Made by a program: the position numbers and the translations under genes | Part shown: positions 1 through 11,076 of the stretch, in pieces | How the letters are laid out: each line of letters begins with the position of its first letter | Numbering within the stretch: position 1 is the first letter of the stretch | Origin: Rhineura floridana | Lineage: Eukaryota; Chordata; Lepidosauria; Squamata; Rhineuridae | DNA length: 64,000 nt | Direction of reading: 5' to 3' | NCBI RefSeq assembly: GCF_030035675.1 | Contig: NC_084493.1 | Location: 23,599,822-23,663,821 of the forward strand | The notes under the pieces: model-generated | Seen by the model: the letters and a program-made list of their open reading frames with translations, nothing else | Databases searched by the model: none | Told to the model about the DNA's origin: nothing

Positions 1-560
1 TAACAGCAGCAAACCCAGAAGGAGAAATGGAGGAAACTCCTGAGAACCCAGCTCCTTCTCCCCCTAAGCTGCAGAGCACCCCAGACACACCTGAAGCCCT
101 TCAGCCAGACGCAGCCAGTGAACAGGATACTCCCCCCTCACCTGCAGAACGTAGACAACAGAAGGTCAGGCAGAAGAGGGGCAGGCCTGTCCACTTAAGG
201 CCAAAACGCTGATGGCTCACACCTGCTGACAAACCTGCTCCTTAAAAGTCAAACCTTGGCTTCAGCTTGTTGCTGACTACAACGTCAGGCGTGACCACTG
301 TGTGTCTTCCTATCCCCTGAACCTTGACTTGGACTGATCTCTCAGCAAACTAGACCCGGACCTTCACTGACGTCTCTTCTGGATTTCTGGCTTGGCACGT
401 AAGCTTTGAACGGCCTCGCCCTTATCTTGCTTCCTCCTTGCTAGCCTGGCAGATTTATAGCCAAGCTGCTGGCTGAGGACTTACGGCCTGGCAATTACCA
501 AGGAATCTCCAGCCCTGCCTGCACCCCCACCGACACTGCTGTCTCAGTGAAGAGCTGACA
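1..560 (+). mobile_element. LTR-retroelement LTR, 3' part (fossil, cut by window edge)
   Basis: This stretch matches the complete solo LTR at 19672-20283 over nearly its whole length and ends in the same GCTGACA terminus at 560. Its 5' end lies outside the window. A proline- and serine-rich reading frame (27-212) is shared with the other copy, so it is LTR sequence rather than a host gene. Family assignment (Gypsy- or ERV-like) is open because no internal coding region is present. Whether this is a solo LTR or the 3' LTR of a longer element cannot be told from here. Confidence 0.75.
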
Positions 561-1057
561 GTATCCAATGGGACTTACTCAAAGAGAGAGGTGTGCACAG
601 GACTGCAACCTCAAATGATAAGGAACATCAGCCATCCAACCAAAAATTCAGAATCATGCCATGTGCTGTTTTGCAACTGTTTTGTACTTGTTTTATGGTA
701 ACTGGATTTTAAATGGATTTATTTCTTGTTGTGAGCTGCCTTGGTTTCCAACCCTACCTCATAGCGTTGTTGGAAAGATTCCATACACACACACACTGGA
801 GATGTAAAAATACATACACCCTATATTATAGTTTATTGTCAAAACCAGTTGGTCATTGCAGAACTTTTTTTTAAGTCAGTATTAGTCTCCTACCAAATAA
901 AATCATTGACCTTTGGGTGAAGGGCAGGTAATAAATTCTAATTCTAATAATAATTCTAAGTAAGCCCTGTCTAGTTGCTCTTTTTTTAAAAAAAGGATTG
1001 GAGTTGGAGAGAAAGATTTATAACACAATCATTTGCTATGTTCACTTAGAAATCAAA
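561..1057. other. Unassigned spacer with short CA repeat
   Basis: AT-rich non-coding sequence. The part around 680-760 (GTGAGCTGCCTTGG) resembles the 3' tail of an old LINE or SINE, and a short CA run lies near 785-798. I see no gene. Confidence 0.4.
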
Positions 1058-1185
1058 TTGATTTGCAGCACAATCCTAACCATGTCTACTCAAAAGTAAG
1101 TCCTTCTGAATTCAATGGAGTTTACTCTGGGAATGTGGGATTAGCATTGCAGTTTTACTTCCAGAAAAGTGGGTATAGGATTAAA
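1058..1185. repeat. Old interspersed repeat fragment (CTCAAAAGTAAGTCC family)
   Basis: The pattern of CTACTCAAAAGTAAGTCC, then TTCAATGGAGTTTACTC, then GATTAGCATTGCAG is a diverged copy of a widespread amniote repeat. Related pieces lie near 28530-28620 and 36290-36355. It is non-coding. I recognise the pattern but cannot name the family from sequence alone. Confidence 0.5.
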
Positions 1186-1618
1186 GTTTCATATTGGGAA
1201 GGTTTTCAAAATAGGCTATGAATTAGAACAATAAACTGCCCTCTTCAATTGCCCAGTAAAATTTAAACTTGGAGGATTCCTTATAATTAGAAAAGTATAA
1301 CATATTGCAACGGCACCATGAGCTGCATCATCTACACTTTTTCAAATTTCTGTTCAAAAGTAATTTGAAAGATAAAATGTATAATATGCTATTTTTGCAA
1401 GTAATTAAAAAAACCTGCATGTACACTTTCATTATAATCATAATAACTGAAACTGTTTACTGTGTATGCCTACCAAGATCCTGCTTCAGTTCTAGATTTC
1501 CTGGTATATAATCATAGAAAGGCAATATTGCTGTTGCTGAAAGTTATACACTCACTCAACTTCTGATGTGCAGACAAACAGGAAAAGGAAACTGTTTTCA
1601 GGATTTGCACTGGGTTCT
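1186..1618. other. No recognised feature
   Basis: AT-rich sequence without a supported gene or repeat boundary. It forms the left flank of LINE B and ends in the AGCTATTGC copy at 1619-1627. Confidence 0.4.
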
Positions 1619-1698
1619 AGCTATTGCTTACGGCTTCTTTACAGCCTTGTGAAAGGGGTTCTGCTTATTTTTCCCCTTTTACCATGGCATAGCCTGAC

Positions 1699-2978
1699 TT
1701 GGTTTTAAAACCCCAGGCGGATAGGGACCAAAGTCCCCTTCCTGAAATTGGTCCAGCAACTGGACTGCTCGTGTGTGAAACTCAATGGACGGATGTAAGA
1801 TCTCCTAATTCGTTAAGCTTAAACTACAGCCATAGTAGGTGCGGTAACAACCTCATGGTACCAACTAAAAAGGGTTCTAGGCGTAATAACCCAAAGGCTT
1901 CAGTAAATTTAAAAAGAAAAACAAAAAACATAAAAGCTGTTGGTAACTCTAGAAAGGGCTCAAAAATGAACTTTAATAAACTTTTCAAGTTGCTGGACTA
2001 TGAGGAAAAGAGGCACAAGGCGCTGGCTCTGCAAAGTAATAAGGAAAATAAAATCCAAAACAACAAGACCGAACAAAAACATGAACAGACTTCCCTGGCA
2101 CAAAGCCCCAAAGTTCTGATCCCATGCGACATTGAAACAGTCTCCTTGGAGCATCAGTTAACCTCGTGCCCAGTGACTTGTGGAGTTGCTCCTTTAACTG
2201 GAGCTGAGGCCTGTAAGTGTTATGTGAGCCCGCAACCAACAACCTTTGAAAATAGAAGGTGGTGTCTTCAGTTAGAACATAGGACCTTGGTTCTTTCCAA
2301 TTATCCTAAACCACACGGGTGGCTGCCACAGTGGGACCGTAAAATACATCTATCAAAGTTTTTGTCACCTGTAGTTAAGTCCCTGCTGGAATCTGATTCT
2401 TTCAAGAAGATTGAATATCTTTTTTACAATTCAAGAACGGCTCGTGCCTTGGTGGTGTTTGCCGCGGTCTCTACTGTGGATTTAGTGTATTCCTGTAAGG
2501 ACGTGCTCCTAAGAAAAGGTATCGAGGTCAAAAGATACTTTAGAGATAATTCTTCTTACCTTTGGTTCCATGCAATATGGCGAAAAGCTTTGCACCTCCA
2601 ATAATGAGGCATGAAGAGGCCTCTAGTGGTGTTACCGCAACACGAGCCAGTCCCCCCCTGAAATTACTGACTGTGAAATCTGGATCTGACAATCAGGGGC
2701 TGTCGAACGCTAGGGATATGCAAGGTCGGGGAAGCTGTTCTAAGTGTGAATTTGGCCCTGTTCCTGAGAAATTCCATCCTGAAGAACTTTTATTAATCAA
2801 CAGTTACGGAGCGCTCCCTGAACTGGAGCAACAGGAGATTTTGTCTCAACTGTCATCCTTGACTGTTATTCTTACAAGTTTGACTAATCACGACAGAGAG
2901 TTGAAGCAGAATAACCTCTGTCAGATTCCTTCTGACAATAACGATAATAAGGTCGATTCAAATCTCATCTCCCTTGGT
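1699..2978 (+). pseudogene. LINE B ORF1, N-terminal and central part
   Basis: ORF1 protein of LINE B, probably an RNA-binding chaperone of the retrotransposon RNP. A basic stretch is followed by KGSKMNFNKLFKLLD (matching RRKSKMNFQRLFKIL in LINE A and MNFKKLFDLLD in LINE C). Next comes an RRM-like block (RTLVLSNYPKPHG, then IEYLFYNSRTARALVVF), and then EELLLINSYGALPELEQQEI, shared with A and C. The frame shifts once near 2562-2600. No credible ATG opens the frame (a TAG precedes it near 1690), so the copy is 5'-truncated. Its continuation lies after LINE A, at 9549. The RRM assignment is by pattern only. Confidence 0.75.
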
Positions 2979-3718
2979 GGAAAAGATGGCGGCCGGGGGA
3001 AGGTACTGTTTTACGAGCTCCATTTCCAATTTCATACATTTGGTTTTTAAGGGCTTCTAGCACCACGAACTTTATCAACTATAATGAATTCCAAACTCCT
3101 GTCTCACTTGTGATAAATTTAAAAGTAAATTAGACTCTGGCAGAGTGCCTGTTGATGAGTCGTGTCTGGAGTGCTTTACCTACGCACATTTGTTTTGTAA
3201 TCTTCTCTGGCTGAGAAACCCCCATCTGAGCTTTCTACAAGCAAATTCTTTTCACAAACGTAAAAGCCTCTGTGTATATTAAGTTCGATTGTTTTGTGCA
3301 GTTTTCCTCATATTACAAGGAAACAGTCAAGCGCCACTAGCTTTGAGCGGTGAGCTGCCTTTTTAAGATTAGCTGTGTTCTGGATTGTTAACCCTTGGTC
3401 AGCTAAATTTCGGGAGCAGTGACTACTCCTCGGTGCTTCCAAGTTTTTGAGACTTTTTTTTCTTTTTCTCCTACATTTGTCCAAGAGTAAAACACTACTC
3501 CTCGGTGCTTCCAAGTTTTTGAGACTTTTTTTTCTTTTTCTCCTACATTTGTCCAAGAGTAAAACATAATCGGATGAAACTAGAGTGCCCAACTTCAAGA
3601 TAAGGACTGTTATATTAAAAGTCAAACTCCAGGATACAATTAGTGGCTCATTTTAACCTAAACACAACCTCTACAATCTAGGGCTGTATAGTCAATAAAC
3701 CTCTTAATATTCTACAAG
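2979..3718 (+). promoter_or_regulatory. LINE A 5' UTR (probable internal promoter)
   Basis: A leader of about 740 bp between the element start (GATGGCGGCC at about 2985) and the ORF1 ATG at 3719. It contains no long frame. It holds an exact-looking 72-bp tandem duplication (3423-3494 and 3495-3566). LINE 5' UTRs usually carry an internal Pol II promoter, so promoter function is inferred from the family and not shown by a motif. Confidence 0.5.
3423..3566 (+). repeat. 72-bp tandem duplication in LINE A 5' UTR
   Basis: Two adjacent copies start with CTACTCCTCGGTGCTTCC and share a TTTTTTTTCTTTTTCTCC tract. The period is 72 bp (start at 3423, again at 3495). Duplicated promoter monomers are known in other LINE 5' UTRs, such as mouse L1. 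Confidence 0.85.
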
Positions 3719-5788
3719 ATGGTGCAAACAAGGAATAAGAGCTATGATATAGTTAACAAAATGGAAGAACTTTCCGGGGGTTCTAGTAAAGAAGGACTCC
3801 AATCAAAAATTACACAATTTTTTCCAATAAAAAACCTCTCAAAGCTTAAAAGTAACATCAGAGTTTCCAACAATTCTGTCACAGCGCAAATGAATTTGTC
3901 TCGCTCCAATTTAAGCGAGGAGTTCAGAGCTGGCGATGCTGTTCACAATTGGGATGATGAACAAATTCCGGTCTTCCTCTATACCCCATCCCCACAAACA
4001 GTCCCAAACGGTGGTCAGCAACTGGAATCAGAGGCAAATCTATCGCAACTTTCGATTGATTTCTACAATCCGAGTGAATTAAAAAAATCACTCTATCTCA
4101 GATAGTGAAAGCTTGCCATCCTCTCACCAAAGTAGAATAGAGAGTCTTCCATCAAGCTCAGACAACAATTTAAAATTTCCTATAGAATGCCAAGGTTCTG
4201 CTTTAAATATCTCGCGAACTGACTCACTGTCAAAAAAAATTTTAAGAGCTGCAGATTCAGCAGCAATGGAGGACCTAGGTCACAAACTACTGTTAACGGG
4301 GCAGCAGTGCCTGAAACTCAAAATGGACATTGCAACTAAAGAGATTGAGAATATTAAAAACTACATTACTGAGGTAAATACATTATTAATGCTTCTGTTG
4401 GAAGAGCAATCTTCATTAAGTTTGTTAGTAAAAAACGTTAGGCCCCCACATAAAGGGGAAAAACATCAAAAGGGACCCAAAGGAAAAAATCTTAAACCAA
4501 ATTGGAAAAAAAAGAAACCCAAAAATACCATTAAAGGAATTTCTAGAAGAAAGAGTAAGATGAATTTTCAGAGGCTCTTTAAAATACTAAACAAGGAGAA
4601 ACAACTACAGCAGTTGCTACCAAAACAGTGTGGACCTAAAGCAAAAGTGTCATCTCCTACAGACATGGAAGCTGCTCAGGATTTACAAAAAGAGGCACCT
4701 CCAGCCTGCTCTTCTGGAAATTTATCTGGAACTACCTTAAACAATCAGACCCAGAAGAGAGTTCTTCGGAAGACTTTGAGTCGGAGCTCTGGAAACGTTT
4801 CTCGGTCCAATACAGAATTAGTTTCTTGGAATTTAAAATATAACTCAGATAAATTGGCACTACTGAACCTTCCTTGGTCCAGAACTAAAGAGAGCCCCGA
4901 TATTTGGAAACAAAAAATCTGCAACTTCTGTCATTGGGGCTAAGGACCATCTGGCCAGATGACATCACGAACATGAAGTTTTTATACAATTCATCTCCAA
5001 ACTCATCAGTTATTCTCACTCTCAATTCTTAGGTTACGGCGGCCCGATTGTTTGCCAAAAGAGCCTTCCAAGACAATTATGGAATTTCAGTTCAGAGATG
5101 CTTTACAAATATAGCGAAGCCTCTCTCCCTGTTTATTAGGAATGTCTCTTCAAACAACTCCTCGATTATAGAAAAGAAGAATTCTTCTCGGAGGCCAGAA
5201 AACGTCTCCTTGTTTAATAAAATCTCTACAATAAGTAAAAACCAATTGTCAAATATAAATCAAACTTTATCTAAAAATCCTCCTAAGTCTTCTCTGTCAA
5301 AGGAACCAAAGAAAACTGCTGCCCCTATATCACCTTTATCGCCGAGGCAACTTGAGTTTGCAAGTCCAAACTCTATAAATTCCATCGGCTCTAACTTCCT
5401 CACTATTGACGCGACTAGTTTCTACTCTTCAAAATCTTCTATTGAAGCCTCAGCTCATTCCCTTGAGTCGGCAAATAGCAACTCAATCCAGGAAGAGTTT
5501 TTCGATTTTACATGTGAGGGGGAGGAAGAACTGATAAATAGTTTCCCCTCCTTCGAGGATGCTGAACAGACTGAGGTAATTAATAAACTACAACATTTGT
5601 TAAATAAATTAAGGGCCAGAAGAACCGGTTCTAGTTATCTGGAGCTTTATGAACTGGGATCGCCGCCTAAAATACAATCAATAAGTCTGAAAGATTCTGT
5701 GAGCAACATGCTTCCGAGATACTCAAATGTTTGCAGACCAAATTCATCTTGGGATACTTTAATTCAAACGGATGCCGATGAAAACTGA
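3719..5788 (+). pseudogene. LINE A ORF1
   Basis: ORF1 protein opening at ATG 3719 (MVQTRNKSYDIVNKMEEL). Layout: a Ser/Asn-rich N-terminus, a likely coiled segment around 4300-4430, a strongly basic stretch (KGPKGKNLKPNWKKKKPK), the family motif RRKSKMNFQRLFKIL, an RRM-like block (KLALLNLPW), and a Ser-rich tail with EELINSF, matching LINE B and C. Decay seen: frame changes near 4100 and 4930 and an in-frame TAG near 5030. About 690 codons in all, longer than the preserved part of LINE C. It ends at TGA 5786-5788 in the same frame as ORF2. The role is inferred from LINE ORF1 proteins in general. Confidence 0.8.
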
Positions 5789-5791
5789 CAA
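5786..5791 (+). promoter_or_regulatory. ORF1/ORF2 junction: in-frame TGA followed by CAA (LINE A)
   Basis: The TGA at 5786-5788 ends ORF1, and the same frame runs on as a 54-codon linker to the endonuclease motif SWNVAGW at 5951. There is no in-frame ATG in the linker. TGA followed by C is a leaky stop context in eukaryotes, so readthrough is proposed. Confidence 0.6.
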
Positions 5792-8700
5792 TCTTCTTCT
5801 CCTCATAGTAATCCTGTATCACCTAAGGTAAAACCTCCTATAAACCAAATCATCTCTCCACTTAATATCATAAACTTTTGCCCAATTGCAGAAAGGAATC
5901 CTGCTCAAAGTGGAAAGTTGGCCTCTTTCCCTTCTCAGGTTAAATTTATTTCCTGGAATGTAGCAGGATGGTCTTCTAAGTTAAAATGCCCCGACTGTAT
6001 AAAATTTCTGTCCTCCTATGATGTGCTTTGTTTGCAAGAAACATGGTCAACTAAAAATATCTTTTTTAATGGTTTTGAAACATTAGAACTTCATGCCGGT
6101 TCAAAAAAAAAAGGGGGGGAGACCAAGGGCCGGCATGGCAATTTTGATCTCAAAGACATTGGGGGCGAAAGTTAAAAAATTAACACCATGTGATATTATG
6201 GCTATTTCAGCGTTAATAGAAATAAATTCCTTATGTATTGTGCTAATAAATGTTTATATCCCCCCTTTATCTTTAAGGAGCAGTATAGTTTCTACCTGGG
6301 AAAAATTGGAAAATTATGTAATAAAATTAGAGAATCTCTATCCTAAGGCCAAACTCTTAATTACAGGTGACCTAAATGCTAGAATAGGACCAAATAATGA
6401 AGTATTGGCCTCATCCAATCTATGGGGGGATTTGGACCCTAAAAATATAATTCCGCATTATGCTAGGAAATCTAAGGATCATAAGATTAACTTTGCGGGT
6501 TTATGTTTGATTCAATTTGCGGCACGTCTAAGTTTGGAAATCATTAATGGACATCACAAGGCCGATGACCAAGCGGAATTTACTTTTGCTTCAGGTCTCG
6601 GATGCAGTGTGATAGACTATGTTTTGATATCCTCTTCCTTATTTTCCAATTTTTGAATTTTTTCAGTTGGACTTAGGTCTGAGAGTGATCATCTCCCCTT
6701 ATTATTTAGTTTATCTATTTTTAGACCAATCTCCTCTGCCTCTAAGTATGTATACGCAAATTATATATTGGATTCCTACTATAAGAGACATCGCTGGAAT
6801 GAACGAGTTGAGGCAAAGGTGAACAAATTCTTTGGCTCTTATTCGGGGTCTTCTTCTAGACTCCGTATTATCAAATCCAAGGAAACTTTAGAAACCTTAT
6901 CGGAGTATCACTCTCTATCTTCTGCTCTAACAAAGACCTTAACATCAACTCTAAATTTTAACTGCAAATCCAAAAAATTGTATCCCAGATGGTTTGATAA
7001 GGAATGCAGAGAGTCTAAACAAAATTTATTAGAAATTTACTCCGCATATAGAAACTCTGGGGTACTCACTCTCCCCTTAAAATACTTTCAAGCAAAGAAG
7101 TCCTACAAAAAACTAATTGTTCAGAAAAAGAAATTGGCCTGTCAGGAAAATTGGAGAATCCTAATAAACGCCTCATTAAATAATAATTCTAAACTTTTTT
7201 GGGCGTTAGTCACCAATGCCCTAAGTTCGCCCGCTTCCACCAAATGCTCTATACCCCCAGCTATTTGGGAGCAACATTTTTCTCTTATTTTTGCAAATTA
7301 TAATCAAGAGTCCCCCGGGTCTTTCTCCCAGCTGAGTCTTAACGCTATGTCTGAATGGCCCCCAGTTGATCAATCAGAAGTAGTTCCGTTGATCCAAAAT
7401 CTTAAAAATGGTAAGGCCCCTGGAATTGATTTAATCCTACCAGAAATGTTAAAAGCAAACGTAGAATGGTGGGCTCCACTGCTATCCTCACTTTTTACCC
7501 AAATAAATCGGTCTGGAAACATTCCTGCAATATGGTTGGAGGCAATAGTTATTCCCTTTTCAAGAAAGGAGATAAAGAAACTCCAGCAAATTATAGGCCT
7601 ATCAGCCTTCTTTCAGTTGTTGGTAAGGTCTACGCGAGCTGTCTTAATGTGAAATTACAGTCTTGGATAGTAGAAAACTCCATTATAGGTCAAGAACAAG
7701 CGGGCTTCTGTAAAAAGAGATCTACATTAGCTCACTGCTTAGTACTCAGACATCTAGCAGAAAAACATATGAATGGGTTGAACAGGGGCCTCTATGCAGC
7801 TTTTATGGATCTCAGGATGGCTTTTGATTCTGTCCCTAGAAAACTACTATGGGCCAAATTATATAAAACCTCGATCGACAAATGTCTTTCATTCCTAATT
7901 AGTCGTTTGTATCAATCTACGTCGATAAGGGTACGATATGACCCAAATGGAAACTTGACAAATTCCATTCCAGCAACAGTAGGTGTCCGACAACGGTGTG
8001 TGTTGGCTCCAACCTTATTCAATCTTTTTCTTAATGATCTAAAAGAAAATTGCTGCTCAAGCAATCTACACTCCCCTAAAATAGCAGAGGTTAATTGTCC
8101 TCTGTTGTTGTATGCCGATGACTCTGTTTTACTGTCCTTTTCGGAAATAGGATTAAAGCGTCTTCTGAGAATCTTCATGGTTTATTGTGAAAAATTTTTT
8201 CTCAGTATAAATTTTTCCAAATCCCAAATAATGGTTTTCTCGCGAAACAAACGGAAATATCATTGGAAGATCAAAGGCCAATATTTTAGTCAAGTAAATA
8301 AATTTAAGTACCTCGGTATAATTTTTAGTTCTTCACTATCTTGGTCTTCCCAGATTTGTGCGGTCACCGCATCTGCACAAAATATTTCCAAAACTATTAT
8401 TAGATTCTTCTACTCCAGAGGAGGCAGATACATCCCTGCAGCCCTAAACATTTTTAAAATCAAAATATTACCGCACCTCCTCTACGGTATACCTGTTTGG
8501 GTTACAAATTTTAATCCCAAAATAGAACAAGTTCTTTCGGATTTCTTGAGGGCTATATTCGGGTTACCAAATTGCGCCTCTCCTGCTGGTCTTCGTTTAG
8601 AGGCTGGAATCAATTCTGTAGAGTGCTCAGCTTGGATGCAAACTTTTAGTTTTTGGACTAAAATGGCGTATACGGGTCCTTCCCTGGGTTACCTTCATCT

Positions 8701-9305
8701 ACTATGGGGGATCCGTTTGTCAGTTCTTGATCCAAAATTCTAAATGAAAAGTTAAACTATTTAGGCTTATCTAAAGAGCTACTGGCTTCTTGGGATCTTA
8801 AGGCTGCAATGCATACAATTGGCCAACAGATAAAAGATCTAGACCGTCAGTTTCTAATGTCAAAAGCAAAAACTTCTTGTTCTCCATCGCATTTTGGCCT
8901 GAGTTTTTGCTTTCCAAATCAAGCTTCATACTTAGAAGATTTAACCTTCCCGCAATATAGATTCCTGTTTACCCGAGCCAGATTCAATTGCTTCCCTTCT
9001 GCTATCCTAGAGGGTCGCTTTCATGGTATTCCCGCAGAAAACTGATTTTGTATCTGTAAGATGAACCTACCCGAAACAATTTGCCATGTTCTCTTCTTCT
9101 GTGATCTATACTCTGATGCAAGAAAAAATCTCATTCTACCTTTATTTACTGGTCTTCCAGGCAGATCTTTAACCTGGAAAATGCACTACCTTTTATCTGA
9201 TAAACACAATTATGTAACTCTGCATGTAGCCAAATTCTTTTATATAGCCCAGTCCATTTGTAAAAGGCAGGTTTTATCATTTTTAGTTTGTCAATTTAAA
9301 GTTTA
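5789..9305 (+). pseudogene. LINE A ORF2 (endonuclease and reverse transcriptase)
   Basis: The replication protein: an apurinic-like endonuclease nicks the target, then RT copies the RNA there. Endonuclease motifs seen: SWNVAGW, LQETW, INVYIPP, ITGDLNARIG, VIDYVL, ESDHLPL. RT motifs: ANYRPISLLSVVGK, FMDLRMAFDSV, GVRQRCVLAPTLFN (the usual RQGC is RQRC here), and YADD at 8111-8122. A Cys/His block (FCICKMNL, then HVLFFCDLY) closes the protein. No RNase H domain is evident. Breaks: frameshifts near 6105 (an A/G run), 7560 and 8700, and in-frame TGA at 6654-6656 and 9043-9045. It lies downstream of ORF1 in the same frame. The clade is likely I/Vingi, not certain. Confidence 0.85.
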
Positions 9306-9548
9306 GGATTTATTCAAATTTAAACCTGCTTTATGGGTTTTTAATTCGCTTATATTCCAGTTCAATTGATTGTATGTATTGTTATGCTGTTTAAGTTTAG
9401 ATTGAATTCTGGTTTGTTGCAGTAACAGTAATTTAATCTAAATGTTTGAAAGACTTTTTAATGATTTGTAAGGTGTACTGATTTGTTGTATTGTGACATT
9501 TGTATTTTGGGTCTATGACCGTAATAAACTGAATGAAAAAAAAAAGAG
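9306..9548 (+). other. LINE A 3' UTR and short poly(A)
   Basis: T/A-rich 3' UTR ending in GACCGTAATAAACTGAATG and about ten A, which puts the poly(A) signal at the very end of the element. LINE B sequence resumes directly after it. Confidence 0.75.
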
Positions 9549-11073
9549 AACTCCCTGGTACATGAGCCTAGGATCGCAGGTTTAAAACAACTTAGCAGTC
9601 CATCTTGGAATAATTCTTCTATTGAATGCTACACTACATCTTTGCAGCGCCGCCAAGTCATAAGCCCTGAAATAATTGTGAAGCAACCACTTAAATTGCC
9701 ATTGAATAACAACTCTCTGAATTCATCCACAGGAGAGAATTCATTGCTGCCATCTCAACTGATTGCATCTAAAACAAACAAGCATTTGCAACAACTCTTG
9801 CCCAGAGCTTGGAAGATTACTTTTAAAAAGTAATAAATTACAGTTACAGTTACATGGCCCAAAAAAGTAGTAATTACCGTTACAATTTCAATTGCTCTGA
9901 AAGTAACTGATTACTTTACTTTTCCTCCAAAGTAATCACTACAATTACATTTCAGTTACTTTTAAAAAAACCGCCTACAAGGTGCTGGCCTTGGCTGCTA
10001 CACATCTAAGTAGCCTAAAACAACATTAAAAATAAACAAACACATACAGAGGTAGTAGAATAATTATTTTTATTCATAAAATAGCAATGGTGGTCTCTCC
10101 GCTGGTAAGGGTGGTGGGGAGGGAGGCTGAGGCCACTACTCAGATCTTTGCACGCCAAACCAAGTGCAACCCCCCCACTCAGCCAGCCAGCATAATCTCT
10201 CTCACTTAACCACCTCCCAGACCCTGCCCTGCCACCAGCTAAGGGACTCTCACTCAAGCAAACATTTTCCCCTCAGATGCAAAAAAGTTAAAATACTGCA
10301 AATGCAGCACAGTAGTCAGACAGGGTAGTGGAGGCCACTTTGTGTGCCAAGTGCAAACACAGTATTCACACACACACACACACGTTGTCATCTTTCACCT
10401 CCACAGTTCTTTATCTCCATTCTGCTGCTGCCTCCTTCTCCTCCTTTATCCATGCTCTTGACCTCCTGATCCTTTTCCCCTCCACTGCATTCTTCACCAC
10501 CACTATCCGTTTTTTTAAATAATTGTTTTCTCCACTCCACCCCATCTCACTCTCTGCCTCCTCCCTCGTCGCCTCCTGCCCATCCACAGAGCATGAGGAA
10601 AGAGCGACACTGCACAGAAGCCCAGTTTGAGGCACATGATTTTCATCCACAAATCAGAGGAGCAGAAGACTTCCCCTGCCCCCCCCAAGTAATGCCCAAA
10701 AGTAATTCTGGAAACGTTACAATTACTCCACAAAAGTAGTAAAATTACTCCTAGTTCTATTACAATCAAAATGTAAAGGAATTACCCTCTCGTTACTCAA
10801 AAAAAGTAATGAATTACAAGTAATTCGTTACTTGTAACTAGTTACTTCCAAGCTCTGCTCTCGCCCTATTATGAATATACTAACTCGGAACCGAAACCTT
10901 TTGATTGGTTGGCCATTCAGTATTTGGACCCGTATGAGTGTGGTTCCTCTTTTCGCAATACTAGCTTTTCGGCACCCGCTGTTCAACCTGTGGTTTTATG
11001 CGCCTCTCCTGCTAACTGTTGTGTCCTAAAGACCTCTCTGGCTTCTTTTGATAAAATCGATGAGCTTGATTGA
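9549..11073 (+). pseudogene. LINE B ORF1, C-terminal part, split by a hAT-type insertion
   Basis: From 9549 an open frame (SLVHEPRIAG, then QRRQVISPEIIV, then KHLQQLLP) runs to the hAT-type insertion at 9803. Beyond the insertion and its duplicated 8 bp, the same frame resumes as YYEYTNSEPKPFDWLAIQY and ends with DKIDELD before TGA 11071-11073. No stop occurs in either piece once the insertion is left out. This is the C-terminal tail of LINE B ORF1; its middle part lies upstream of LINE A (to 2978). The sequence is less conserved with LINEs A and C than the RRM-like block. No function for this tail is known to me. Confidence 0.7.
9803..10857. mobile_element. Non-autonomous hAT-type element, 1,055 bp, with 8-bp target duplication
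   Basis: The ends are CAGAGCTTGGAAGATTAC and GTTACTTCCAAGCTCTG (inverted). Flanking 8-mers CTCTTGCC (9795-9802) and CTCTCGCC (10858-10865) differ at one base. The outer parts are full of short GTAAT/ATTAC repeats. The centre (10300-10650) is C/T-rich with a CA microsatellite. No transposase frame is present. CAG-type termini and an 8-bp duplication are hAT hallmarks. A 70-bp relative with the same ends sits at 48959-49028. Confidence 0.85.
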
Positions 11074-11076
11074 CTA
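11071..11076 (+). promoter_or_regulatory. ORF1/ORF2 junction: in-frame TGA followed by CTA (LINE B)
   Basis: TGA CTA at 11071-11076, with ORF2 in the same frame. 13 codons separate the stop from SWNIAGW (11113). UGA-CUA is the best known readthrough context in animals and alphaviruses. Unlike LINEs A and C, one in-frame ATG (11089) lies before the endonuclease, so reinitiation is also possible in this copy. Confidence 0.6.

Larger units (their letters stand above)
2979..9548 (+). mobile_element. LINE A (I/Vingi-like), nearly full length, inserted in LINE B ORF1
   Basis: A complete-looking LINE of about 6.57 kb: GATGGCGGCCGGGG-type 5' UTR (2979-3718), ORF1 (3719-5788), in-frame TGA, ORF2 (5789-9305), and a 3' UTR ending in AATAAACTGAATG plus about ten A. 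It splits the LINE B ORF1 frame. The flanks ATCTCCCTTGGT (about 2967-2978) and AACTCCCTGGT (9549-9559) look like a worn target duplication, so the edges are good to a few bases only. It carries about four frameshifts and several in-frame stops, so it is an old, inactive copy, yet younger than LINE B. RT sequence is closest to LINE B, then LINE C. Confidence 0.85.

Noticed and set aside
27-212. Short Pro/Ser-rich protein gene
   Set aside because: The same frame sits in the LTR at 19672-20283, so it is LTR sequence.
5786-5788. The TGA as a random nonsense mutation of a once continuous polyprotein
   Set aside because: The same codon with the same following C stands at the equivalent border in three diverged copies. 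Independent mutation at this spot is improbable, although inheritance from a shared defective ancestor cannot be fully excluded.
10328-10770. Overlapping frames of 60-80 residues on both strands
   Set aside because: Low-complexity C/T-rich interior of a hAT-type element. No domain, no conservation between copies.
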